DNA of 32,337 nucleotides from an uncultured Gammaproteobacteria bacterium (GCA_913009875.1 CAJVYS010000030.1:1-32337); one strand, 5' to 3'. Shown: positions 6,760 through 15,715, counted from the first letter of the stretch. Made by a program: numbers and translations. Notes: generated by a model not told the origin, from the sequence alone.

Positions 6760-7435
6760 ATGAAATATGTTGAGGTGGTCGCCAATGCAGGGAGTTCCGG
6801 TACGATTTCTGCAATCGCAGAAAAAGCAAAGGCGCAGGATTTTCGCCTGGGTGTTGTGGGTGAGGACGGTATGCAGCAGATGCGGCTGTTGGTGGCCGAT
6901 GACAAGATTCAGTGGGTGCTGGATGCCTTGCAGAATATCCTTGGTACGAAAGTCGGTGAAAACCTTTCTCGCGGGAATTCTGCTGGCTGTGGTGCTGTCA
7001 GTCGGCCTGGGTTTTTTCTGGCCATCTGATCTTTTGAGTGGCGAGCTTATGTCGCGTACCGAAGTCGGGATGGATTCCGTTGTCCTGGCGCTTGCGTCGG
7101 GTGCGGCAGCGGCGCTGTCTTTGACGACGGGTCTGTCAAGCGTGCTGGTCGGGGTTATGGTTGCCGTGGCACTACTTCCGCCGGCAGCCACGCTGGGCAT
7201 TATGTTGGGGCAGGGGAATATGAGTCTTGCTATTGGGGCTGGCTTGCTGTTGGCCGTCAACATTGTGTGTGTCAATCTGGCCAGCAAGGTCGTTTTCTTT
7301 CTTAAAGGTGTCGATCCGCGTACCTGGCTGGAAAAGGAAAAGGCAAAGCGTGCGATGGTCGTATACGTGTTGGGATGGATTATTACCTTGATCATCCTCA
7401 TGCCTGTCATTTATGCGCGCCGGTCTCTAGTGTAG
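6760..7435 (+). pseudogene. DUF389/TIGR00341 membrane protein with internal deletion and frameshift
   Basis: The frame starting with ATG at 6760 encodes the N-terminal soluble domain (MKYVEVVANAGSSGTISAIA to VLDALQNIL, about 64 residues). The next frame carries the C-terminal membrane half from about 6959 to 7435: KTFLAGILLAVVLS, ALASGAAAALSLTTGLSSVL, VAVALLPPAATLGIM, LLAVNIVCVNLASKVVFFLK. Intact relatives have roughly 100 more residues between these parts, including a first group of membrane helices with a conserved GAMVIAPLLGP-like segment, which is absent here. So about 300 bp were lost and the frame changed near 6945-6959. The function of DUF389 proteins is unknown. The gene is almost certainly dead unless the assembly collapsed here. 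Confidence 0.78.
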
Positions 7436-7537
7436 TGATCCATGAGCAGTTGCCGAGGACATGGTGGCTTTTCCCAGCCTACTTGGCTGTCGCTGGGAAT
7501 GGTGCTATACGGTAATCAATTTTACCTGGGAAATGAC

Positions 7538-8050
7538 ATGAAAATTATCGTTCGCGTAGCACTTTTGGTGCTTTTAATGCCGACACTGAGTTATGGCGGA
7601 GACAAACACAACCGGGAAGGAGGCGAGCACGCCGTGGGTGTGGAGGCTCTATCGCATGATTTGCGCGCTTTACTTGCTCAGGAAATGCGGGCGTTGCAAG
7701 GCGGAATGGCGGCTATCCTCCCTGCATATGTTTCTGGTAACTGGGGTGAAATCGAAGCTATTGCTGGAAAGATGAAGAATAGCTATATATTGAAGCAAAG
7801 CCTTACCGATGGCCAGGTGAAGGAATTACATGCTGCGCTGCCGCCTGCATTTATCGAAAAAGATCAGCGATTTCATTATCTGGCGGGCATGCTTGAGCAT
7901 GCCGCGAAAAGTGGGAAGGCAGAGCTGATAAATTTTTATTTTTCAGAAATGAATGAGTCGTGTGTCAGTTGCCATGCCGCATTCGCAACGCATAAATTTC
8001 CGGCCTTATCAACAAAGGCGGAAAAAGATGAGCATGCACACTCACACTAA
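7538..8050 (+). CDS. Exported monohaem cytochrome-like protein
   Basis: 170 residues from the ATG at 7538, which gives a clean signal peptide (MKIIVRVALLVLLMPTLSYG, cut near residue 20). The longer frame from 7442 would bury it. The protein is mostly helical, with one haem c site CVSCH at residues 142-146 near the C-terminus, a position typical of class II (cytochrome c'-like) four-helix cytochromes. Histidines cluster at both ends of the mature protein (GGDKHNREGGEH and DEHAHSH), which could bind metal. It starts about 100 bp after the DUF389 remnant and is convergent with the GGDEF-like gene. Electron transfer in the periplasm is likely; the partner is unknown. Confidence 0.75.
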   Translation: MKIIVRVALLVLLMPTLSYGGDKHNREGGEHAVGVEALSHDLRALLAQEMRALQGGMAAILPAYVSGNWGEIEAIAGKMKNSYILKQSLTDGQVKELHAALPPAFIEKDQRFHYLAGMLEHAAKSGKAELINFYFSEMNESCVSCHAAFATHKFPALSTKAEKDEHAHSH

Positions 8051-8092
8051 AGCGCCTCGCAATCACGCCACATTGGGGCGGTCACGGCCTGC

Positions 8093-9763
8093 TTATTTTC
8101 CGATAACCGGCTGTTCATCATTGGTCTCGTCGAGGGCATTTTCGGCCCGTGTCAGTACCTGTCCGGCATCATTGTCGCGGTGGCGTTGAATCTGGGTGTA
8201 GCCACAGCGCAAGGTACAGGCCTGGTTATCGGGAATGCCTGGATGTTTGAGCTGCTGGCTGAGATAGCTCTCTCGCAGGCGCTGCAGGCAGGGTTCGATG
8301 CCGTCGCGTTTGGCGCCGAACAGTAACAGGGCGAATTGGTCGTCGTCGAGGCGTGCGCTGAGGTCTACCTTGCGGCTCACCTGCAGCAGGGTTCGCGCCA
8401 GTAGCTGGACAGTGTGGCTGGAGGTCTCCTCCGGTAGTGCGTTGAACCCCTCCAGCCGGATGCGCACCACACACACCGGTATGTTGCGGCGTGCGAAGTG
8501 GTAGGCGCGGGTGAATTCAATGTTGAATTGACGACGGTTGATGAGCCCTGTGAGAGGGTCCGTGCGGCTTTGCCGTACCAGCTGCTGTTGTTGTGTGCCG
8601 AGGTTGTGGCGGATGTCGCTGAGTGCGGGCAGGATGCGGGCAGCCTCGCTCAGGCCGGGTGACGGGGGCTCGGCATCGGCGCGTCCGGAGGCCAGTTGCT
8701 CGATATGGCTGCGCACCTGTTGGAAGTCGCCCTCGACCCGGCGGGTGTGACGGCGGACCAGCAACGTCAGGCTGCCGACGATGAGCAGAAAGGCGGAAAT
8801 GTTGAAGATTACCAGGCTGAGGAAGCCGGAGCTGGAGTGGCTGGGCGCGGCCTCAATGAGTTGCAGTTGCCAGTCGCTGTGGCGGATTGGCAGGCTGGCG
8901 CTGTGCGGTGTGGCGTCCGCGGCCAAGTGTCCCCACTGGGTGATGATATCGCCGTGGCCGTCGCGCAGCACGAATTGCTGGTCGTTGCGGCTGTTGTCGC
9001 GTAGCAGTGCTTGCAGGTCGTCCAGACCGAAGCTGACGAAGAGCAGGCCGAGGGGGTTGTCGGCCTCGTCGAGCACCGGGGTGGTGAGGTCGAAGTGGGC
9101 CTGCTGCGGAATCCCCAGATGCACTGGTGGTGACTTGACGTGGTTGCCCTGGCTCAACTGACCCAGATCCGACAGACACACCGGGCCGAGGTGCTGGCTG
9201 GCGGGTTCACCGAGTATATTACCGTTGCCGTCGAGCAGGGCCACACCGCTTGCCTGGGGCAGGAAACGGCTCATCTGCAGGGCCCAGCGCTGTGCGGAAC
9301 TGGCGTCTCCGAGGTCGAGAAGATCCTGTGTGGTGGGCTGCCGGGCGACATGTCCGATAAGCTCGCGCAGGTAATTCAGGCGGCTTTCAATGATTTGTGC
9401 CTTGGCCTGCAGGCGGGGGGTGAGGCCGTTGTCACCCTGCGGTTGGTAGTACAGTTTTGCCAGGCTCAGGTTGATCGCCGAGATGGCGAGAAACAGGGTG
9501 ATGATCAAGGCGGTGCCGAGATAGGCGCGGGTCTTCACCGAGAGAGATTTTCGGGCCGGGGCGGCGAGGGAAACTTTGGGTGAGGTATAGATTGCGGGGC
9601 CGCCGTGTTCGGGGGGTTGGTACATCGGGTTAGTAATCCTGGCTATGCGAGTCGGGGAGCTATTTGGGTGCAACGCTGTGGCGTCGCGTTTGGTTCCATT
9701 GTCGGGTGGGGTGATACTGCTGTAGTGCCGGTGGCGGGTGCGGCCTATTTTAGAGTAGAACAT
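8093..9763 (-). CDS. Membrane sensor protein with degenerate GGDEF domain
   Basis: 556 residues from the ATG at 9763; an in-frame ATG at 9625 (510 residues) is equally credible because the first 46 residues look non-conserved. Helix 1 is at about 80-102, a periplasmic sensor region with CACHE-like features at about 103-310, helix 2 at about 313-336, a linker with a coiled-coil tendency, and a GGDEF-type domain at about 395-550 opening with DPLTGLINRRQFN. The signature RxGGDEF reads RLDDDQF (471-477): both glycines are Asp and the catalytic Glu is Gln. Diguanylate cyclase activity is therefore unlikely; a role as effector or scaffold is more probable. It is transcribed away from the TolQR/TPR operon, and a perfect palindrome lies between them. 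Confidence 0.82.
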   Translation of the reverse strand: MFYSKIGRTRHRHYSSITPPDNGTKRDATALHPNSSPTRIARITNPMYQPPEHGGPAIYTSPKVSLAAPARKSLSVKTRAYLGTALIITLFLAISAINLSLAKLYYQPQGDNGLTPRLQAKAQIIESRLNYLRELIGHVARQPTTQDLLDLGDASSAQRWALQMSRFLPQASGVALLDGNGNILGEPASQHLGPVCLSDLGQLSQGNHVKSPPVHLGIPQQAHFDLTTPVLDEADNPLGLLFVSFGLDDLQALLRDNSRNDQQFVLRDGHGDIITQWGHLAADATPHSASLPIRHSDWQLQLIEAAPSHSSSGFLSLVIFNISAFLLIVGSLTLLVRRHTRRVEGDFQQVRSHIEQLASGRADAEPPSPGLSEAARILPALSDIRHNLGTQQQQLVRQSRTDPLTGLINRRQFNIEFTRAYHFARRNIPVCVVRIRLEGFNALPEETSSHTVQLLARTLLQVSRKVDLSARLDDDQFALLLFGAKRDGIEPCLQRLRESYLSQQLKHPGIPDNQACTLRCGYTQIQRHRDNDAGQVLTRAENALDETNDEQPVIGK

Positions 9764-9847
9764 TGGAGATTATAAGCCGTAATCCTGTATTCGCCAGTCG
9801 TGGGCAGATTAATGCCGCCAAGCCGAAATGCCGTTAACCCTCAGAGA

Positions 9848-9874
9848 TTAGGGGGGGTGTTAACACCCCCCTAA
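9848..9874. promoter_or_regulatory. Operator-like palindrome GGGGGGTGTTAACACCCCCC
   Basis: Perfect 20-bp palindrome at 9852-9871, extended to TTA...TAA (9848-9874) with one unpaired G. It lies between the divergent GGDEF-like gene and the nine-gene envelope operon, about 80 bp before the latter's first start. Without a T-tract it is not a terminator. A dimeric regulator site is the simplest reading. Confidence 0.5.
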
Positions 9875-9952
9875 ACATTCCTTCGCGTTATCCGGGTAAA
9901 CCGCCTTTTTCTCCGGGTGGGGGAATAAGGTATCCTGCGCGGGGATTCAGTA

Positions 9953-10504
9953 GTGGGTATGCAAATGATACGGCAAATTATTTTTTCGTTCTGTCTGCTG
10001 GCACTGGCGGGTTCGCTCTGTGCACAGGAAGAGGCGCAAGAGACGGTGCCAGCGGCGGATGCCACGCAACTGTTACGCGAGGCTGGCCAGCTGTTTACTG
10101 AGGTGCAGGATCTGGCGGTGGAACTGGAGATTGCCCGGCAGCCGCCATCGCGGGATCAGCTCCTGGTGCTGGTCTCCCTGCGGCCGGACGAACGCTTCGA
10201 GCTGGAAGCGGTACAGGTGAAGATCGACGATAACTTCGCGGCCTTTCATGAATACAGTGCGGCAGAGATCAAGGCCCTCGCCGAGGGGGGCGCGCATCGT
10301 CTGTTGCTGACACAGCTGCCGGCTGGCCGACATGAGCTGGTGGCCCGCTGGATCGGCAAGGCACGCAAGGCGAAGGAAGAAGAAGTGGTGCGTGAGGTCC
10401 GCTGGGCCTTCCGCAGCGGCGAGACCCGGCGGGTGGTGGAGCTGGAATTGTCGCAGGATGAGGAACAGCCTTTTCCTAAATTCTCGCTTCGGGAGTGGAA
10501 CTAA
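9953..10504 (+). CDS. Exported protein, first gene of the TolQR/TPR operon
   Basis: 183 residues from the GTG at 9953; the ATGs at 9959 and 9965 in the same frame are alternatives. A signal peptide (IRQIIFSFCLLALAGSLCA, cut before QEE) directs it to the periplasm, and the Cys is not in a lipobox. A short helical region (about 35-65) precedes a beta-rich domain: LLVLVSLRPDERFELEAVQV, EIKALAEGGAHRLLLTQLPA, GRHELVARWIG. From memory, relatives with this pattern head TPR/ExbB/ExbD operons in other gammaproteobacteria and are often mislabelled as AraC regulators; no helix-turn-helix is visible here. The next gene starts 2 bp after its stop, indicating translational coupling. Function unknown. Confidence 0.75.
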   Translation: MGMQMIRQIIFSFCLLALAGSLCAQEEAQETVPAADATQLLREAGQLFTEVQDLAVELEIARQPPSRDQLLVLVSLRPDERFELEAVQVKIDDNFAAFHEYSAAEIKALAEGGAHRLLLTQLPAGRHELVARWIGKARKAKEEEVVREVRWAFRSGETRRVVELELSQDEEQPFPKFSLREWN

Positions 10505-10506
10505 CC

Positions 10507-11931
10507 ATGCTGATGCGAGATATTGCGCCGCTGGTGGCGCTGACGGGCTTGCTGCTGGCCCCACCTGCGGCTGCGGCGCCGTTGCTTGACCCGCAGATCC
10601 GCGCGGCGCATTTCGAGGCCCGGCTGGGTGAGCCGCTGGCCGCGCTGGTCCGTCTGCAGGCCGCACGCCGACAGGGTTTTCTGGATCATCAGGCGCGGCC
10701 GGCAGACCTGCTGTTGGGTGACATGCTGTTGCAGCAGGGACTGGACCTGCGGGCGGAGGCGGTCTTGCAGCGTGTGGGCGAGGCGGGTGGCGAGCAGGCG
10801 AATGCGGCCTGGTTTCAGCTCGGGCGTCTGCATTACCGGCGCGGTGAGGACGCGGCGGCGTTGGCGGCCTTTGCGCGCATCCGCGGCTCACTGAGCGGGG
10901 CTGTGCAGCAGGAGCGCCTGCTGCTGGAGGGTGAATTGCTGCTGCGCTCAGGGCGTCTGCCCGAGGCGGAGCAACGTCTGCGGACGCTGCTGGAGGGGCG
11001 CAAAAAGCGTTCGGACTGGGTGGACTATGGGCGTTTCAATCTCGCCGTGGCCCTGTTTCGACTGGGGCGCGAGGACGAGGCGCGTGAGCTGTTGCTGTCC
11101 CTGAGCAAGCAGAACACAAAAGACCGTACCCTGCGCACCCTGTCCGACAAGGCCAATCTCACCCTCGCCTATGACCGTCTGGAGGCCGGCGATATCGACG
11201 CCGCGACCGTTTTTTTCAAGAAGGGCCGGCTCAGTGGGCCGGTGTCGAATACGGCCCTGATGGGGCTGGGCCGCGCCTGGGCCGCGCAGGATAAATACAA
11301 GAAGGCGCTGGTGCCGTGGCTGAAACTGAGCAAACGTGATTCCGCCGATCCGCTGGTGCAGGATGCCCTGCTGGCGGTGCCCTATGGTTTCGGCAAGCTG
11401 AACGCCTATAAGCAGGCGCTGCAGTATTACCAGCAGGCGCTGAGTGTTTTCGCGCTGGAGCTGGAGCGTGTCGGCAAGGCCGAGGAACAGGTCAACAGTG
11501 GCGATATGGTGCGCACCCTGGCTGCGGGTTTCAGTGTCGATGATGTCCTCGATCGTGACGTGCTGCCGGCGCTGCCGAAGGCATCCGGCGCCTCCCACCT
11601 GTGGCTGCTGTTCTCCACCCACGAATTTCAGGAAACACTCAGGAACTACGTGCGGACGGGCCTGTCATTGAAGAAAATCACCCGCTGGACGTCACAGATT
11701 AAGGCGGATGATGGCCTTCCGCCCGCGAGCCGCGAGGCGTTACTGACTCGCGCCGCTAGCCTGGAGACCCGCTTGACCACTCTGTCCGGTAAATTGCAGA
11801 CCCATATGCAGTCCCTTGCCCTGCAGGAGTTGGCGCAGCGCCGCAAGCGCATTCAGGCCTATACCGACGAGACACGTTTTTCCATTGCGCAGATCTATGA
11901 TTACGCCGCCAAGCGCTGGGGTGGCAAGTGA
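10507..11931 (+). CDS. Exported TPR-like protein of the envelope operon
   Basis: 474 residues from the ATG at 10507, with GGAG at 10492-10495. A GTG at 10495 would overlap the preceding gene and adds nothing. The signal peptide spans about residues 1-24 (cut after PPAAAA). The body is almost entirely helical with tetratricopeptide-like pairs, for example AAWFQLGRLHYRRGEDAAAL, RFNLAVALFRLGREDEARE, NLTLAYDRLEAGDIDAA, GLGRAWAAQDKYKKAL, and PYGFGKLNAYKQALQYYQQA. The C-terminal 80 residues are charged and predicted coiled coil. The gene is followed without a gap by the TPR lipoprotein gene. It is probably a periplasmic scaffold that contacts the motor or the lipoproteins, by analogy with the Glt TPR proteins; no partner can be proved from sequence. 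Confidence 0.8.
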   Translation: MLMRDIAPLVALTGLLLAPPAAAAPLLDPQIRAAHFEARLGEPLAALVRLQAARRQGFLDHQARPADLLLGDMLLQQGLDLRAEAVLQRVGEAGGEQANAAWFQLGRLHYRRGEDAAALAAFARIRGSLSGAVQQERLLLEGELLLRSGRLPEAEQRLRTLLEGRKKRSDWVDYGRFNLAVALFRLGREDEARELLLSLSKQNTKDRTLRTLSDKANLTLAYDRLEAGDIDAATVFFKKGRLSGPVSNTALMGLGRAWAAQDKYKKALVPWLKLSKRDSADPLVQDALLAVPYGFGKLNAYKQALQYYQQALSVFALELERVGKAEEQVNSGDMVRTLAAGFSVDDVLDRDVLPALPKASGASHLWLLFSTHEFQETLRNYVRTGLSLKKITRWTSQIKADDGLPPASREALLTRAASLETRLTTLSGKLQTHMQSLALQELAQRRKRIQAYTDETRFSIAQIYDYAAKRWGGK

Positions 11932-14778
11932 ATGAATAGAAGTGCCCTAATGCGCCTGTATCGTTACCTGCCCCTCGGGGCACTGCTGTTGCTGTCGGCC
12001 TGCGCCAGCACCGAGGAGACGCTGGGCGATCTCGGTGAACTGGATATCCAGATCGAGGATGATGCCGCCATCCTCGGTGCGCGCGACAAGGCCATGGACA
12101 ATTACTGGGAGTTTGCCGCCAGTTCCTCGGAGAAAGAACAGAAAGTCGAGGCTATGCGTCGTTTGGCGGATCTGGAAATGGAACGCAGTGACGAGCGTTT
12201 CCAGCGCCAGATGGAGGTGCTCGACCGCATGACCGAAGGTGAGGGCACCGATATCGATACCCTGAAGGGTGTGACCTATCGTGGCGCCATCAAGCTCTAC
12301 GAGGATGCCTTGAACATCGCACGCGGCGGCCCTCAGGAACCCATCTTGCTGTATCAGCTATCCAAGGCCTACGAGCAGGCGGGCAGGCGCCAGGAAGCGT
12401 TGGATACTATGCAGGCTCTGCTCGATCTGCGCCCGGAGGCGGAAAACCGTGATGAGTTGCACTTCCGCCGTGCCGAGCTGCTGTTCGATATGCGCCAATT
12501 CAAGCAGGCGGAATTTGATTACGGCAAGATGTTGGAAGTGGGGCCGCAGTCCCAATATTACGAAAAATCTCTCTCCAAGCGTGGCTGGTCCGCCTTCAAG
12601 CAGGAGTACTACAAGCGTGCGCTGGACTCTTTTGTTGCCCTCATTGACCGCAAACTGCGGCAAGCGGATGGCCGCATCGTCAATGACGAGAGCCACCTCA
12701 GCCGTGGCGACAAGGAATTACTGCGCGATATTTTTCGCGTGGTCATTCTCAGCTTCAAGGAGCTTAATGGCACACAGGGTATCAAGGCCTATTTCGAGGA
12801 TTACGGCCACCGTGATTATGAAATGCGCCTTTATCAGGCGATGGGCGACTTCTATCTCGCCCAGGACCGGGTGCAGGATGCGGCGGCAAGCTACAATGCC
12901 TTCGCACGCGATTTTCCCATGCATGAACGGGCCTTTGAGTTTGATCTGAAGGCCGTGAAGGCCTATACCGACGCCGGTTATTCCCAGTTGATGATCAAAG
13001 CCAAGCAGGAATTCGTGCGCCGTTATCGGGTCAATGGCAACTTCTGGCGCCGACACCTGGATCAGGAAGAAACGGTGCTGGCGCGCCTGCGCCCCCTGTT
13101 GCGCAGCAATTCGGAAGACGTGGCGCGCCACCTGCATGCGCAGGCGCAGAAAAGCAAGAAGCCGATGGACTACCAGCGTGCCTTCCTCTGGTACAAGCAA
13201 CACCTGAAATGGTTTGCCAAGAGTCCCAAGGCGAAGGAACTGAATTTCCTGTATGCCGAACTGCTGTTCGAAGCCGGAAAGTTTGAGGCGGCGGCCAAGG
13301 AATTCGAAAAAACCGCCTATCAATATATTCGCTTTGGCAAAGATGCCGAGGCCGGCTATGCCTCGTTGCTGGCTTACACCGAACGTGAAAAACAGCTGAC
13401 GGGAAAAGAGAAGGAAACCTGGAGCCGTATGGCGGTGGGCAGTGCCATGCGCTTTGGCAAGACCTTCCCCGACGATTCACGCGCCGCCAGCGTATTGACC
13501 AAAGGGGCGGAAAATATGTTCGCGCTGAAAAAATATGGCCAGGCCGCGGTGGCCGCGCGGCAGATCCTTGAGTTGTCCACCGAGACATCACCCGACACCC
13601 GGCGCACGGCGTGGAAGATCATTGCCCGCGCGGAGTTTGAAAAGGGGGACTATTCGCGCGCGGAGGTGGCCTATAAGGTGGCGCTCAGTCTGACATCGGC
13701 AGAAGATGCGGTGTCACGTAAACTGCTGAAAGAGGGGTTGGCCGCTGCGGTGTACAAGCAGGGTGAGCTGATGCAGGCGAAGGGTAATGTGCAGGGCGCG
13801 ATTGCCCAGTTTTCGCGCGTGGATGCGGACTCGGCCGTTGCCGAGGTCGCCGAATTTGATATTGCCTCCAGCCTGCTGAGTAGCGGGGAATGGTATGCCG
13901 CCATCGAAGCGTTGGGGAGTTTTCGTGACCTGAACCCGGCCAGCAGACTACTGCCCAAGGTGTCACAGAATCTGATCCTGGCGTATCAAAAGACCGATCA
14001 GCCGTCCCGGGCGGCCGAGGAACTGGAGCGCTACATCGGTCTGGAGGAAGACCCGGAGCTACGCCGTGAGGCGCTTTGGCAATCCATTGAATTGTATGAA
14101 AAGGCCGGTGACATGGCCAAGGTGCTGGCAGGCTACGAGCGCTATGTCGACGAATATCCGCGACCACTGGAACAGGCCATGGAGGTGCGCCAGACACTGG
14201 TGACTATTTATAGTGATGCTGGAAACCTTGCCTCGAAGCGCTTCTGGCAGGAAGAGATCGTTCGACAGGAAAAGGCGGCGGGCAAGGAAAGTACGGAGCG
14301 CATGCACTATCTGGCGGCCAAGGCGGCCTTTGAGCTGGCACAACCGACACTGAAGGCCTACCAGCGTGTCAAGCTGGTGGAGCCGCTTCAGCAGAACCTG
14401 AAGCGCAAGAAAGAGAAAATGAAATTGGCGGTGGACACCTTCACCGCGACGGCCAATTATGGTGTTGCCGGGGTGACCACCGCCTCCGTGTATATTCTGG
14501 CGGAGATTTATGCTGACTTCGGGGCTGCGCTAATGGGTTCGCAGCGCCCGGCCGGCTTGAGCGAGGAGGAGCTGGAACAGTACGAAATTCTCCTCGAAGA
14601 GCAGGCCTACCCGTTTGAGGAGAAGTCCATTACCATCCACGAGTCCAATGTCGAACGTATTGTTGATGGTACCTATGATGAGTGGGTGCAGAAGAGTTTT
14701 AACCGGCTCAAGGAGTTGAGTCCTTTCCGTTATGCGAAGGCGGAAAAGAGTGAGCCAATGAGCGGAGAAATCTATTGA
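11932..14778 (+). CDS. Large TPR-repeat outer-membrane lipoprotein
   Basis: 948 residues. The lipoprotein signal MNRSALMRLYRYLPLGALLL, then LSAC, puts the lipid on Cys24; Ala at +2 favours the outer membrane. The mature protein is a long helical solenoid with many TPR-like repeats, clearest at about residues 120-235, 300-330, 415-460, 530-640 and 650-760. The C-terminal 150 residues have fewer repeats. The ATG immediately follows the preceding TGA (11929-11931), a sign of coupled translation. It is the largest component of the operon and resembles in size and build the large TPR proteins of the myxobacterial Glt complex (such as GltD/AgmU). That homology is my inference from architecture and context, not alignment. 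Confidence 0.82.
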   Translation: MNRSALMRLYRYLPLGALLLLSACASTEETLGDLGELDIQIEDDAAILGARDKAMDNYWEFAASSSEKEQKVEAMRRLADLEMERSDERFQRQMEVLDRMTEGEGTDIDTLKGVTYRGAIKLYEDALNIARGGPQEPILLYQLSKAYEQAGRRQEALDTMQALLDLRPEAENRDELHFRRAELLFDMRQFKQAEFDYGKMLEVGPQSQYYEKSLSKRGWSAFKQEYYKRALDSFVALIDRKLRQADGRIVNDESHLSRGDKELLRDIFRVVILSFKELNGTQGIKAYFEDYGHRDYEMRLYQAMGDFYLAQDRVQDAAASYNAFARDFPMHERAFEFDLKAVKAYTDAGYSQLMIKAKQEFVRRYRVNGNFWRRHLDQEETVLARLRPLLRSNSEDVARHLHAQAQKSKKPMDYQRAFLWYKQHLKWFAKSPKAKELNFLYAELLFEAGKFEAAAKEFEKTAYQYIRFGKDAEAGYASLLAYTEREKQLTGKEKETWSRMAVGSAMRFGKTFPDDSRAASVLTKGAENMFALKKYGQAAVAARQILELSTETSPDTRRTAWKIIARAEFEKGDYSRAEVAYKVALSLTSAEDAVSRKLLKEGLAAAVYKQGELMQAKGNVQGAIAQFSRVDADSAVAEVAEFDIASSLLSSGEWYAAIEALGSFRDLNPASRLLPKVSQNLILAYQKTDQPSRAAEELERYIGLEEDPELRREALWQSIELYEKAGDMAKVLAGYERYVDEYPRPLEQAMEVRQTLVTIYSDAGNLASKRFWQEEIVRQEKAAGKESTERMHYLAAKAAFELAQPTLKAYQRVKLVEPLQQNLKRKKEKMKLAVDTFTATANYGVAGVTTASVYILAEIYADFGAALMGSQRPAGLSEEELEQYEILLEEQAYPFEEKSITIHESNVERIVDGTYDEWVQKSFNRLKELSPFRYAKAEKSEPMSGEIY

Positions 14779-14801
14779 CTGTTACTGATGGAGGGCTGTC
14801 T

Positions 14802-15407
14802 GTGCCTGGACGGAAATGGATGGGCTTGCTGCTGGTACTCATGGTCGCCGGGCTGTTTGTGGGTTGTGCGGCAACCGGGCCGCAAGAGCTTGAGGAAAAA
14901 AGTGCGGAAATCGCCGGGCCTGCCGTAGACCCCGTGGCCAGCGCAGCCTTTGATGCCGCGCTGAAGGCCATGGCCGGTGGCAAGGACGCCCAGGCCGAGA
15001 AGATCCTGTTGAAGATGACGCAGGACTTTCCGCGCTTCTCCGGCCCGCATGCCAATCTTGGCATCATCTATTTTCGTGCCGGCAAACGGGACAAGGCCGA
15101 GGCCGCCTTTCTGCGCGCGGTGGAAATCAAGCCGAAGAATGCTGTCAGCCTCGATTATCTCGGAGTGATTAACCGTGACAAGGGACACTTCAAGGAGGCT
15201 GCCGGATTTTACCAGCGGGCCATCAAGGCCGATCCGGAGTACGCCTATGCGCATCGTAACTACGGCATCCTGCTGGAACTCTATATGGGCAAGCTTAAGC
15301 AGGCGCTGGCGCAATACGAGCAATACCAGAAGTTGACCAAGGGTGAGGACAAGCAGGTGGCAAAGTGGATCGTCGACCTGAGCCGGCGTAGCGGAGCAAA
15401 GAAATGA
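14802..15407 (+). CDS. Small TPR lipoprotein of the envelope operon
   Basis: 201 residues from the GTG at 14802. I chose this start because GGAGGG (14790-14795) lies 6 nt before it and because it yields a standard lipoprotein signal with LFVGC and Cys22. The TTG at 14775 overlaps the previous stop and has no site. After an Ala- and Glu-rich linker come about three TPR units (AAFDAALKAMAGGKDAQAEK; AFLRAVEIKPKNAVSLDYLG; AAGFYQRAIKADPEYAYAHR). Ala at +2 suggests the outer membrane. It resembles GltE-type and PilF/PilW-type small TPR lipoproteins, but the operon favours the former comparison. Its stop overlaps the next ATG (ATGA at 15404-15407). Confidence 0.8.
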   Translation: MPGRKWMGLLLVLMVAGLFVGCAATGPQELEEKSAEIAGPAVDPVASAAFDAALKAMAGGKDAQAEKILLKMTQDFPRFSGPHANLGIIYFRAGKRDKAEAAFLRAVEIKPKNAVSLDYLGVINRDKGHFKEAAGFYQRAIKADPEYAYAHRNYGILLELYMGKLKQALAQYEQYQKLTKGEDKQVAKWIVDLSRRSGAKK

Positions 15408-15715
15408 TGCGACCTGCCGTTGTACTAAGACAAATTCTGAATGTGGCTTTGTTGCCGTTTGTTTTAGTGGTGATCATTGCCCTGCTGCCGGGTTCTCCGG
15501 TCATCGCCGAAGACCGGCTGGACATGGATGCCGTTGCCATTAAGGGCTCGCGTGAGCTGCCCAAGGTGCTCTACATCGTGCCGTGGAAGAGCACGCGGCT
15601 GGGGGCACTGGTTGCCGGTGCCGGCAGCGAATCTTTTTCCGCCAAGTGGGCGGTAGTTGATCGCGAGGTCTTTCGCCGTCAGGTGGCCTACTACGATTTA
15701 CTTTATGCGGATTAG
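15404..15715 (+). CDS. Small exported protein of unknown family in the envelope operon
   Basis: 103 residues, overlapping the upstream stop by 4 bp, so it is translated with the TPR lipoprotein. An N-terminal hydrophobic stretch (about 9-34, LNVALLPFVLVVIIALLPGS) ends near VIAEDR and is a signal peptide or anchor. The mature part is about 65 residues, with the sequence AIKGSRELPKVLYIVPWKST followed by a short helical tail. No domain is recognised. The KGSRELPKVLYIVPWK core looks conserved and would make a useful query for finding sister operons. It sits just before a 239-bp gap that separates the TPR genes from the motor genes. Confidence 0.72.
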   Translation: MMRPAVVLRQILNVALLPFVLVVIIALLPGSPVIAEDRLDMDAVAIKGSRELPKVLYIVPWKSTRLGALVAGAGSESFSAKWAVVDREVFRRQVAYYDLLYAD

